Positions 1 to 7,299 of a stretch of DNA of 64,000 nucleotides are shown here, piece by piece. The position numbers and the translations under genes were made by a program. Origin of the DNA: Granulicella pectinivorans. GTDB taxonomy: Bacteria > Acidobacteriota > Terriglobia > Terriglobales > Acidobacteriaceae. The notes under the pieces are model-generated. The model was given only the letters and a program-made list of their open reading frames with translations. It was not told the origin of the DNA and made no database searches. The stretch is taken from assembly GCF_900114625.1 (NCBI RefSeq), contig NZ_FOZL01000001.1, positions 2,046,001 through 2,110,000 on the forward strand, in the 5' to 3' direction. How positions within the stretch are numbered: position 1 is the first letter of the stretch; every line of letters starts with the position of its first letter.

Positions 1-141
1 GAAGAGAAGCACATGACCCGCGACGACGCCTACATGCTCGCGAGCGTGGCGGTTGACCTGGACATCACGCAACTCGTAGACGGAAACGTTGGCGTCCACG
101 CCATGTGTCCAAAGAACATCTTCACGGCACCGCAAAAGTAG
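1..141 (+). CDS. Acetamidase/formamidase family protein, C-terminal end (partial)
   Basis: The reading frame is open from the window edge and stops with TAG at 139-141, giving 46 residues of a longer protein. The segment TRDDAYMLASVAVDLDITQL followed by VDGN and VHAMCPK resembles the C-terminus of the FmdA/AmdA family, which hydrolyses formamide or short amides to ammonia and the acid. In that family an AYML.S..VDL..TQ.VD block sits near the end, with a conserved (M/L)PK before the last residues. The gene stops 12 bp before the convergent minus-strand block. Only the tail is visible, so the substrate cannot be judged. Confidence 0.65.
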   Translation, partial: EEKHMTRDDAYMLASVAVDLDITQLVDGNVGVHAMCPKNIFTAPQK

Positions 142-153
142 ATCGAGATACGT

Positions 154-501
154 CTATAGCAGATCCACGATGGGAGGAAAGGTCAGGAGCAGGCTCAGAC
201 CGAGCAGCACCAGCGAGGTCGTGCAGATGCTCTTCAGCGCAACGGACCTGCTGCCCCAGCGCCACTCCAGCAGGACCCAGCAGAGAATCCAGACACCAAC
301 GGCAACCGTAGCCACGCCGGAGAGCGCGCCGGTCGGCTTGTAAAAGACGAGGCCGTTCTTGATCGCAGGCGACTTATCGCCGGCGAACGCCACCACGGAA
401 AACACAAAGGTGCAGATCCCCGCGGAGAGGATGGCGGCTGCGGCGGATCCATTGGGAATCGAGGGCGTCATGCCTGCAGTCTCTGGACCTCGTTCGTTCA
501 T
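154..501 (-). CDS. Small integral membrane protein, unknown function
   Basis: This encodes 115 residues starting MNERGPETAG. The ATG at 501 overlaps the stop of the upstream gene (ATGA), so the two are translationally coupled. Three hydrophobic segments are visible at about residues 23-43, 55-80 and 90-113, with a Trp-rich stretch (WILCWVLLEWRW) in the second. I recognise no family. Pairing with the next gene, also a membrane protein, suggests that they form one complex. The reading frame stays open upstream to 843, but that extension lies inside the neighbouring gene. Confidence 0.7.
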   Translation of the reverse strand: MNERGPETAGMTPSIPNGSAAAAILSAGICTFVFSVVAFAGDKSPAIKNGLVFYKPTGALSGVATVAVGVWILCWVLLEWRWGSRSVALKSICTTSLVLLGLSLLLTFPPIVDLL

Positions 502-1070
502 TTGCCCTCTCCGTGGCTCAGTGAAATCGTCGCCCCGCCTTGAACGGGGGCGTACTTGTCGATCATCGCTCCAAAGAAACCAGCCACACCCGCCGCGAGG
601 AAGGAGGCGGCGGTGAAGGCGAGGAGCGTGGCGCGAAGAGACCGGTGATTCCTGAGATCGCGGCCATACTTGATCAAGACGAACGCTACCATCGTGATTG
701 CGATCGGTGTAAACCACGCGACGTGTTCCTTCCACTCCATGCCCAGCGAGTGCCATCCGGACGTCGCGGCATGAGCCATCAGCAGCTTCTGCGGATACCC
801 CGAGAGGTCGATCGTTCCGGCAGGCGCGGCGGCGCGGTACCAAGGGTAGACGAGGAACGTTCCGGTCAGCACCGCAACCCAGGCGAGAACCGCCATGGTG
901 ATCAGGTAGATCCGCATGAAGCGCTCGTGGCCGGCCGTCGGCGGTGCGGAATGCGCCGACGTGGCGTACTGGTGCAGCTCAATGAGCGCACCCGAGCAGG
1001 CAAGCAGATACAACGCTCCGAATCCCATGCCGTGGACGATCGTCCACAGGCTCCGTACGGTGATCTCCAC
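498..1070 (-). CDS. Conserved integral membrane protein, possibly haem-binding
   Basis: This encodes 190 residues starting MEITVRSLW. Hydrophobic segments lie near residues 10-30, 48-75, 112-135 and 145-168. Several histidines sit in or next to these segments: VHGMGFG, IELHQY, LMAHAATSGWH and WKEHVAW. That spacing is reminiscent of cytochrome-b-like or other haem/metal-binding membrane proteins, but I cannot name a family. The gene overlaps the following small membrane protein by four bases. It starts 47 bp after the HPt gene on the same strand and might be co-transcribed with the phosphorelay genes. Confidence 0.72.
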   Translation of the reverse strand: MEITVRSLWTIVHGMGFGALYLLACSGALIELHQYATSAHSAPPTAGHERFMRIYLITMAVLAWVAVLTGTFLVYPWYRAAAPAGTIDLSGYPQKLLMAHAATSGWHSLGMEWKEHVAWFTPIAITMVAFVLIKYGRDLRNHRSLRATLLAFTAASFLAAGVAGFFGAMIDKYAPVQGGATISLSHGEGK

Positions 1071-1117
1071 GGTCTATCTCCTTGCGGGTGTGGCGCGATG
1101 CACACACCCGGATGAAA

Positions 1118-1432
1118 CTATAAAGGCAGAACTGCTCGAAGTGTGTGAACAAGTTCCTCAAGCCGGGCAGCCTTCGTCGTGTTCGTCTCACCCAGCTCGA
1201 CTTCCAGCTCCCGTGCCACGCGCGTCCCCTCCGGATACCCGAACATCCCCAGCGATCCGGCCAGCTTATGTGCGACCGCTGCCGCCTCCACCCGAAGCTC
1301 GTCGTGCAAGGCCCCGGCCAAAGCCGCCTGCGCCGCACGGTCCAGTACTGCAACCCGCTCACGCAGCACGGGGAGATTCTTCTCCCACATCGTCGCGAGG
1401 AGCGCCGCCGTCTTGGCTGCGGCGTCAGACAC
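1118..1432 (-). CDS. HPt-domain phosphotransfer protein
   Basis: This encodes 104 residues from a GTG start at 1432 that overlaps the stop of the receiver gene by eight bases. Residues 54-66 read AHKLAGSLGMFGY. This is the HPt signature (AHxLKGSxxxxG), with His55 as the likely phospho-accepting residue. A stand-alone HPt normally shuttles phosphate between a receiver and a second receiver in a multistep phosphorelay. Here it follows a single-domain receiver and a hybrid kinase in one minus-strand unit. A longer upstream open frame to 1522 exists, but it lies wholly in the receiver gene. MWEKNLPVL at residue 15 is an alternative start. Confidence 0.82.
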   Translation of the reverse strand: MSDAAAKTAALLATMWEKNLPVLRERVAVLDRAAQAALAGALHDELRVEAAAVAHKLAGSLGMFGYPEGTRVARELEVELGETNTTKAARLEELVHTLRAVLPL

Positions 1433-1808
1433 TGGGCCACCCGAGCACATCCGCAATCTGCTGCGCCAGCGTGAGAGGATCGAACGGCTTGAACAATACA
1501 GAGGCCACTCCCAGCCCGGCAAACCGCCTCTGGTCGACGCCCTGCACCTTCGCTGTCAGCAGCACCACCGGAATCCCCGCAACCCCGGGCGTCTCCTGCA
1601 TCTTCCGGAAGGTGGTTGGGCCGTCCATGTCGGGCATCATCACGTCCATCAGGATCGCGTCGGGCTTCGGGTTCGCCGCAGCGCACACCTGGATCCCTTC
1701 CGCACCCGACGACGCCGTCGTAATCACCCATCCGGCGGTCGCCTCCAGCGACAAACCGGCTACCTCTCGGATATCGTCTTCATCGTCAATAATCAAAATC
1801 CGCCGCAC
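1425..1808 (-). CDS. Single-domain response regulator (receiver, CheY-like)
   Basis: This 127-residue protein is a lone receiver domain. Acidic residues Asp8-Asp9, the phospho-acceptor Asp55 in LMDVMMPD, Thr85 in VVLLTAK and Lys107 in LFKPF are all present. It has no output domain, so it should act through protein contacts or as an intermediate in a phosphorelay. It lies 15 bp downstream of the hybrid histidine kinase and overlaps the HPt gene, which points to one operon: kinase, receiver, HPt. Confidence 0.9.
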   Translation of the reverse strand: MRRILIIDDEDDIREVAGLSLEATAGWVITTASSGAEGIQVCAAANPKPDAILMDVMMPDMDGPTTFRKMQETPGVAGIPVVLLTAKVQGVDQRRFAGLGVASVLFKPFDPLTLAQQIADVLGWPSV

Positions 1809-1823
1809 TGTCGCCTCCTCGCG

Positions 1824-3731
1824 TTAAGCCGTTCCCAGTTCATCAGTCTTCGCATCGTCCGCAACAACCGGCGCAGGAGGACGCAGCTTATGCACCATCG
1901 TCAACACCAGCTCCTCTACCTCCTGCGGCTGCACCTTCGCCTTGGTCAGGAACTGTGTCGGCCCAAGCCGCAGCTTCATCCGCTCACCCTCCGACACCTC
2001 GCGGCCCGAGTACACCACCAGCGGAAGCGTCTTCAGCTCCGGTTGCTGCCTCAGCCAGTCCACCAGCGAGAACCCATCGCCATCCGGCAGCGTGAGGTCC
2101 AGGATCAGCAGGTCCGGCCTCTCCAGCTTGCACTGGTCCATCGCCTGCTGCCTCGTCGCCGCATGTTGGATGCGCACATGCGCCTCTTCAAAGCCCGCGA
2201 TGACGATGCTTGCCAGGTCATGGTCGTCTTCCACCAGAAGGATATGTCCGGGGCCGCCATCCGGGTGCAGTACGCGACCCAGCTCTGCAAATAGCAGATT
2301 TTCGTTGAACGGCTTCTGCACCCATCCCTGCGCATCCCCAATGATTCCGGGCCGCTCTGCGGGCGACAGGACGCTCAGGATCACCACCGGGATACTCGCC
2401 GTGGCCGGCGTATTCTTCAGCCGCTGCAGCACCTCCCAACCGCTCAGGCCGGGCATGTACAGGTCAAGCAGGATCGCATCCAGTGGTTGCTGCTCCGCGA
2501 GCTTCAGGGTTTCCTCGCCGCTCGAGGCCTCAATCACCCGGTACCCCTGTTTCCGCAGATGCTCGGCCACCACGGTACGAATGCCCTGGTCGTCGTCGCA
2601 CACCAGCACGGAGCCCTCGGTCTTCGGGAGCGAGCCCCCCAGCGCATCTACCGTCGAGCGCGTAATCTGGTCGGTCGCGCGGTTGATCCGTGGCAGGTCC
2701 ACGCACAGGCTCACGCCGCGTACCGGATTTCTCTCCGCCCAGATCGCCCCGCCGTGCTGCTGGATAATCGACCGGCAGATCGCCAGCCCAAGCCCCGTGC
2801 CGCCCTTCTGCCTGGCGTCGGTCGCCTCCACCTGCTGAAACCGGTCGAAGATCGTCTCCAGCTTGTCTGCTGGAATGCCGCGACCCTCATCCGTCACCCG
2901 CAGATGCAGCAGGTCCGGAGCCGCCTCGAGATAAATCGTCACTGTTGAGTTGGGCGGTGAAAACTTGATCGCGTTCGACAGCAGATTGATCAACACCTGC
3001 AAGATCCTGTCCGAGTCTCCATCGAAGAACAAAGGCACCGGGCCGCTCAGCCCATCGCGGCTCTTCCTCCGCTCGACGCCTTCTACGCGCCGCCCGTCGG
3101 AACGCCTGTCATCGGGTCTGGTCGGCTCGCGCCTGTTTTCGGCGGCGATCATCCCGCGCCGGTCGACCACTCTTTCCCCAGCGGCAAGCCGCTCGCCCGA
3201 CCCCGGACGCACCGCCGGGGGAGGCGCAGGAGCCGCCGGAGCAAAGACCAGCTTCACGCCCGCACCCTCCGCCATCGACACCATCGTGTCCATCGCCTGT
3301 TGCACGAGTTCGCTCAGCGAACAGCGCTTCAACTGCAGCGAAGCCTTGCCCGACTCCATGCGTTCGAGATCCAGGATGTCGTTGATCAGCCGGATCAGCC
3401 GGTCCGTATTCGTAACCGCAATGCGCAGCAGGTTGTGCGCCTTCGCATCGAGCGAGCCCATCAATCCAGCCGACAGAAGCCCGAGCGCCCCTCGAATACT
3501 CGTCAGCGGCGTCCTCAGCTCATGCGAGACGGTCGAAATAAACTCGTCCTTGATCGTGTCCAGTTGCGACCGTTGCGAGAGCTGCAACTCATCGCTTCGC
3601 ACCTTCGACTGCGACTGTTCCAACTCGATCCGCAGCAGCGCGTTCGCCCTCCGCTCCTTCGACCAGCCATAGGCAAAACCACCCGTCGTACCCAGCAAAG
3701 CCACGACGGAGATGGGAAGGAGGGGAGTCAT
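1824..3731 (-). CDS. Hybrid sensor histidine kinase with two receiver domains
   Basis: This encodes 635 residues. A single N-terminal hydrophobic segment (about residues 3-22) is followed by a short coiled stretch and a HisKA domain with phospho-acceptor His70 (STVSHELRTPLTS). The ATPase domain shows an N box near 249-258 (NLLSNAIKF), a G1 box DEGRGIP (281-287) and GTGLGLA (311-317). Two receivers follow, with Asp423 (LLDLYMPG) and Asp545 (LDLTLPDGDG). There is no periplasmic or PAS sensor domain. A Pro- and Arg-rich insertion of about 65 residues (about 165-232) separates HisKA from the ATPase core, which is unusual. It is the first gene of the kinase-receiver-HPt unit. Confidence 0.92.
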   Translation of the reverse strand: MTPLLPISVVALLGTTGGFAYGWSKERRANALLRIELEQSQSKVRSDELQLSQRSQLDTIKDEFISTVSHELRTPLTSIRGALGLLSAGLMGSLDAKAHNLLRIAVTNTDRLIRLINDILDLERMESGKASLQLKRCSLSELVQQAMDTMVSMAEGAGVKLVFAPAAPAPPPAVRPGSGERLAAGERVVDRRGMIAAENRREPTRPDDRRSDGRRVEGVERRKSRDGLSGPVPLFFDGDSDRILQVLINLLSNAIKFSPPNSTVTIYLEAAPDLLHLRVTDEGRGIPADKLETIFDRFQQVEATDARQKGGTGLGLAICRSIIQQHGGAIWAERNPVRGVSLCVDLPRINRATDQITRSTVDALGGSLPKTEGSVLVCDDDQGIRTVVAEHLRKQGYRVIEASSGEETLKLAEQQPLDAILLDLYMPGLSGWEVLQRLKNTPATASIPVVILSVLSPAERPGIIGDAQGWVQKPFNENLLFAELGRVLHPDGGPGHILLVEDDHDLASIVIAGFEEAHVRIQHAATRQQAMDQCKLERPDLLILDLTLPDGDGFSLVDWLRQQPELKTLPLVVYSGREVSEGERMKLRLGPTQFLTKAKVQPQEVEELVLTMVHKLRPPAPVVADDAKTDELGTA

Positions 3732-3811
3732 GAACTGATGTGATGGTATCCCGAAAGCCCGGTGAAAGACGACCTAGACCCATGAAAGCAGAAGACAACC
3801 GGTGATGCTCA

Positions 3812-3859
3812 AAAAAAGAAGGAGCAGGGTTCCGTCTCGATAACACGGTCCCTGCTCCT
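3812..3859 (-). terminator. Rho-independent terminator of the deoxyhypusine-synthase-like gene
   Basis: Read on the minus strand, a 9-bp perfect stem GGAGCAGGG/CCCTGCTCC (3821-3829 with 3850-3858) has an additional inner ACGG/CCGT pairing. It is followed by a run of T residues (3812-3818). It lies 20 bp past the stop codon of the gene at 3880-4956, and before the histidine kinase start at 3731. Confidence 0.85.
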
Positions 3860-3879
3860 GCTTGTGTGGTGAGGAAAAA

Positions 3880-4956
3880 CTAAACGGCGACAGCCGCGCG
3901 GTCCAGCACTTCGTTCCACGCCTTGCTGGTGCGCTCGGCATAGGCGTTCTTGTGGTACGCATACCCTGCGATCAAAGGCAGTGCGAGCGTCGCCTCGGAG
4001 TAGACCATCTGCTCATAGAGCGTATCGACCTTACCCCACGAGCTGGCTTCCTTCAGCGTCGAGCCCGATAGAGCGCCGTCGCGCGAATCCGCAACCGTGA
4101 TCTGGATCGCGTACTTGTGCATCGAGACTTCCGCATCGTCGCCCAGAAGAATCTCAGCCGCCACCACGATATCCTGCGCGAAGTTCTTCGGCACGCCGCC
4201 GCCAACCATCAGCAGGCCGGTCGTCGGGTTCTCAAGCTTCAGCTTCGTCAACTCGTAGAAGTCCTTCGCCGTATCGATCGAGACCATCGGCTTGCCCTGA
4301 CGCGCATGCTGGTGAGCGACGAATCCGAAGCCCGCCGAGCAGTCCGAGAAGGCCGGGCAGAAGATTGGCACGCCCTTCTCGTACGCAGCCAGAATGACCG
4401 AATCGTTATTGCCCTGGGCGGGGGTGCGGCCATTTTTCACCAGGTAAGCACCCATCTCGCGAATGAACTCACGCGAGCTGTACGGACGCGTCTCGAGCGA
4501 GTCCGTGATCTGCGCCATGACGTCGTCGCATACGCGCAGCTCATCTTCATCGATGAACGTGTCGTAGATGCGGTCGATCTTCATCTCGCGCAGCATCCCG
4601 TCGTGCTCGCCGTACTTGTACGCATCGCTGGCGATGTAGTGCCGGTAGCCGAGCGCCTCGAAGAAGTCCTGGTCCACGATGTTCGCGCCGGTGGAGACGA
4701 TGGCGTCGACCATGTTGTTGCGGATCAGGTCGACGAACAGCTTCTGCATGCCCGACGAGACCATGGATCCGGCGAGACACAGAATCACGCCGCACTCCGT
4801 ATCCCGCAGCATCATGTCGTAGATCGAAGCGGCGCGCGCCGTGTCGCGTGAGGTGAAGGCCATCGAGGCCATGGCATCGACCAGCGAAACAACGTTGTGC
4901 TGCTTGATGTCGATGTGCTGAATCTGGGCGGAGAGAAGCTCTTTTTTCGTAGTCAT
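3880..4956 (-). CDS. Deoxyhypusine synthase family protein (bacterial, probable homospermidine-type synthase)
   Basis: This encodes 358 residues, typical of the deoxyhypusine synthase family. The Lys that forms the enamine/imine intermediate in eukaryotic DHS is kept: EASSWGKV contains Lys309. NAD-binding style segments such as VSTGANIVDQD (88-98) and the late block VGGGVPKNF (251-259) are also conserved. Bacteria lack eIF5A, and bacterial family members are known or suspected to transfer an aminobutyl group to polyamines, making homospermidine or related compounds. The gene is monocistronic, with a good ribosome site (AAAGG before ATG) and a strong terminator. No other polyamine gene is in the window, so the substrate is an inference. 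Confidence 0.88.
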   Translation of the reverse strand: MTTKKELLSAQIQHIDIKQHNVVSLVDAMASMAFTSRDTARAASIYDMMLRDTECGVILCLAGSMVSSGMQKLFVDLIRNNMVDAIVSTGANIVDQDFFEALGYRHYIASDAYKYGEHDGMLREMKIDRIYDTFIDEDELRVCDDVMAQITDSLETRPYSSREFIREMGAYLVKNGRTPAQGNNDSVILAAYEKGVPIFCPAFSDCSAGFGFVAHQHARQGKPMVSIDTAKDFYELTKLKLENPTTGLLMVGGGVPKNFAQDIVVAAEILLGDDAEVSMHKYAIQITVADSRDGALSGSTLKEASSWGKVDTLYEQMVYSEATLALPLIAGYAYHKNAYAERTSKAWNEVLDRAAVAV

Positions 4957-5062
4957 ATCGCCTTTCAGTTTATCGCGAAAGCCACGCCGGATGCAGGTTT
5001 CACGCAGAATTCACATCCCGTGCCATAGAGGATGCCCAATCGGTGCCAGAAACGAAATGCAA

Positions 5063-5178
5063 GGCGTAACGAGGATCAAAAGGATAAAAAGCGGAGAAAA
5101 ACATACAAAGACACGAGCATCCGTTCTCGCTGTTGCCTGTGCGCATCCGTCTTTCCTCTCTTTGATCCTCGCTACGCC
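5063..5178. repeat. Long inverted repeat between genes, possible transcript-end hairpin
   Basis: The arms 5063-5080 and 5161-5178 (GGCGTAACGAGGATCAAA against its complement) pair at 17 of 18 positions around an AT-richer centre. The centre contains GCTGTTGCCTGT followed by ATCCGTCTTTC. The same core recurs near 32270-32299, so this may belong to a dispersed palindromic element. It lies between two minus-strand genes, 20 bp after the stop of the hydrolase gene, and could act as its transcript end. Confidence 0.6.
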
Positions 5179-5197
5179 TGGCGTGCGGTCGCCCCGC

Positions 5198-6064
5198 CTA
5201 CTTCAAAAACGCCTGCACCTGGGCATCGAACACCGCCGGCTGGTCGTACATGATGAAGTGCCTCGAGTTGTCCACCTTGACGAACCGGATCTGCGGCATC
5301 GTCGCATAAGCGCTCGTATAGACCGCCGTGATCGGCGCCGGGTCCTTTACCACCGTACCGTCGAACGGATAGATCAGCACGGCCGGCGTCTTGATCGAGG
5401 CGAGGCTGGGCCGCACATCCGTCGCCATGTCCTCTTGCATCGCATGCACATACACCGTGCGGTCGGAGGTAATCGAGCTCTTCGCGACGGCCTTCTGGCC
5501 CTCGGGTGAGTTCACCATCGTCTTCACCACCATCGGCTGGATCGCCGCAAACTGATCGTCCGGCATCGCCAGCATCTGACCGGCCATCGCATCCACCTGC
5601 GGCTTCAGCATCTCCACCGTGGCGTCCTTGTTGAAGACCAGTCCGTAGAAGGGAAGGGCATCGACGATCATCATCTTGTCTATGTCCCCCGGATATTTTG
5701 CCGCCAGCATCAGCGTCAGCAATCCGCCCAGCGAGTGCCCGATCACCGCTGGATGCAGCTTGTTCGCCGCGATGTATCCATGCAGCTCTTCGACGATGGG
5801 CATCAGCAAAGGCCCCTCGGCATTCGGCCCCGCCGGAGAGCCCGCAAATCCATTGATCTGCACCCGGTGCAGCGTGTAATGCGGAGTCAGCAGCTTCGCC
5901 TCGTCGTCATACACCGCACGCGAGCTGGCCAGCCCGGGAAGCAGCACCACATCCGGACCTTTCCCCTCGACCGTCACCGTAAACCGTGTCGGCGCTTGCG
6001 CCAACGCACAGGGAAGCGAAGCCGCCCCAAAAACCACCATCGCCATCATCGAACGGAATGTCAT
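5198..6064 (-). CDS. Secreted alpha/beta-fold hydrolase
   Basis: This encodes 288 residues. The first 23 form a signal peptide ending ALAQA. The mature protein has the alpha/beta hydrolase layout: an HG-like oxyanion region at LLPGLASS (41-48), the nucleophile elbow GHSLGG with Ser111, a probable acid Asp235 (YPFDGTVV) and the catalytic His269 (DNSRHFIMY). The substrate is not evident. The length and the C-terminal SRHFIMYDQP resemble small esterases or peptidase-like hydrolases. It starts two bases after the stop of the XRE regulator gene, so it is co-transcribed with it. Confidence 0.87.
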   Translation of the reverse strand: MTFRSMMAMVVFGAASLPCALAQAPTRFTVTVEGKGPDVVLLPGLASSRAVYDDEAKLLTPHYTLHRVQINGFAGSPAGPNAEGPLLMPIVEELHGYIAANKLHPAVIGHSLGGLLTLMLAAKYPGDIDKMMIVDALPFYGLVFNKDATVEMLKPQVDAMAGQMLAMPDDQFAAIQPMVVKTMVNSPEGQKAVAKSSITSDRTVYVHAMQEDMATDVRPSLASIKTPAVLIYPFDGTVVKDPAPITAVYTSAYATMPQIRFVKVDNSRHFIMYDQPAVFDAQVQAFLK

Positions 6065-6066
6065 CC

Positions 6067-6258
6067 CTACTCCTCCAAAAAGATCGCTTCAATGGTCGTT
6101 CCGAAGAGCCGCGCCAGCTTGAACGCAAGCGGCAGCGACGGATCGAACTTCCCCGTCTCAATCGCGTTTACCGACTGCCGCGAGACCTCCAGCTTCTGTG
6201 CCAGATCCGCCTGCGACCAGTTCCTCTCCGCCCGCAACACCTTCAGACGGTTGTTCAT
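6067..6258 (-). CDS. XRE-family (Cro/YozG-like) transcriptional regulator
   Basis: This encodes 63 residues, almost entirely a helix-turn-helix: LAQKLEVSRQSVNAIETGKF (about residues 19-38), then PSLPLAFKLARLF and the usual end IEAIFLEE. Short regulators of this kind control the membrane-protein genes next to them. The ATG at 6258 overlaps the stop of the upstream membrane-protein gene (ATGA), so I reject the longer frame reaching 6372. It probably regulates its own operon (membrane proteins, regulator, hydrolase). Confidence 0.9.
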   Translation of the reverse strand: MNNRLKVLRAERNWSQADLAQKLEVSRQSVNAIETGKFDPSLPLAFKLARLFGTTIEAIFLEE

Positions 6259-6659
6259 TGATACTGCCTCTTCAGCGCAATGCCCGCGACAAGCAGAAAG
6301 CCTACAAAGACCGGCAGCGCCATACCCGGAGCCACTTCCGACGCAAACCCGTACACACCCAGCCCGTTCCACACAAGCGCCACGGCCAGCAGCCCTCCCG
6401 TGGCCCAGGCCACCGCATGCCGCCGGTACGCCATCTGCACCTCATCCCGGTCCGCGTTCAAAAACTGCACAATCAAGCCTCCAAGCACCACCAGCGACAG
6501 CGGAGGAAGAAGGGCCAGCCCAACACCCAGCGCTCCCGTGGGATGCTTCGTGTCGAACACCCAATGCACCCCGAAGTGCAATCCAATCATCACCACCAGC
6601 AGCGGAATCGCCCGTGTCCGGTACCGTATCTTCGCTTCCTTCGTCGGCATAAACGGCAT
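6255..6659 (-). CDS. Membrane protein, first of two paralogues beside the XRE regulator
   Basis: This encodes 134 residues starting MPFMPTKEAK. TAAGGAG lies six bases before this ATG. An ATG two codons upstream is too close to the ribosome site. Four hydrophobic segments are visible. The loop ADRDEVQMAYRRHAVAWATG matches the arrangement EEPDEFERTVMVQSMLWAMG in the neighbouring upstream gene, so the two are divergent tandem paralogues. I recognise no named family. It is coupled to the XRE gene by a four-base overlap, and a role in membrane stress or transport is only a guess. Confidence 0.78.
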   Translation of the reverse strand: MPFMPTKEAKIRYRTRAIPLLVVMIGLHFGVHWVFDTKHPTGALGVGLALLPPLSLVVLGGLIVQFLNADRDEVQMAYRRHAVAWATGGLLAVALVWNGLGVYGFASEVAPGMALPVFVGFLLVAGIALKRQYQ

Positions 6660-6724
6660 ACTCATCTCCTTACGCGAATCCAAACAAACAGCATGGGTGC
6701 CCCATCTTCGCGACAGCCACGGCT

Positions 6725-7156
6725 CTACCGGTAACGCCACCGCACCAGCGGCGTGGAGATCCCCACCAGCATCCAGAACAAGGGAAACAGCCAGAACGGT
6801 TGCAGATGTCCCACCGCCATCGCCTGCTGCGGAGAGGTCTCGGCGAACATCTCCAGAAAGCCCCACACGGTCGTCAGTGCCAGCACCCCGCCCATCGCCC
6901 AAAGCATGGACTGCACCATCACCGTCCGCTCAAACTCGTCCGGCTCCTCCATCAGGTACATCCCCACGATCACCAGCACCGCGACAAGGGGAAGCGCAGG
7001 CAGCACAGCCAGCCCGTACACCACCAGTGCGCCATGCGGATGCCCATGCTTTACGATCAGCATCGCCAGAAACAAGAACGCCACGTAAGCCCCCATCGCC
7101 GGCCATAACCGAAAGAAATACCGCCTCTGTGCCACATTCTTCGGGAAGCAATTCAT
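6725..7156 (-). CDS. Membrane protein, second paralogue, first gene of the XRE operon
   Basis: This encodes 143 residues with four hydrophobic segments (about 20-38, 45-68, 85-105 and 118-136) and a cytosolic loop LMEEPDEFERTVMVQSML resembling the next gene's. It shares its length and topology with the 6255-6659 product. A candidate promoter lies 33 bases upstream, and AAAGGA precedes the ATG. It is probably the promoter-proximal gene of a four-gene unit ending in the hydrolase. The function is unknown. Confidence 0.78.
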   Translation of the reverse strand: MNCFPKNVAQRRYFFRLWPAMGAYVAFLFLAMLIVKHGHPHGALVVYGLAVLPALPLVAVLVIVGMYLMEEPDEFERTVMVQSMLWAMGGVLALTTVWGFLEMFAETSPQQAMAVGHLQPFWLFPLFWMLVGISTPLVRWRYR

Positions 7157-7188
7157 AGTTGGTTTCCTTTACTAAAAGACAAGCTGAC

Positions 7189-7216
7189 TTTACAGCCCAT
7201 GAGACGAAGATGTCAA
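7189..7216 (-). promoter_or_regulatory. Candidate sigma-70-type promoter for the membrane-protein/XRE operon
   Basis: Read on the minus strand, TTGACA (7211-7216) and TGTAAA (7189-7194) are separated by 16 bases, and the ATG of the first gene follows 33 bases later. The -35 box is perfect and the -10 box matches 4 of 6. A short palindrome GCTG-N6-CAGC overlaps the -10 region and could be an operator for the XRE protein. Confidence 0.5.
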
Positions 7217-7299
7217 GCATCCTTGTCATTTTTCTTCCTTCTTTGTCCCGCCTTTCCCGCGCTTCCCCACAATCTTTTCTCTATCGCTAAACTTGAGGC

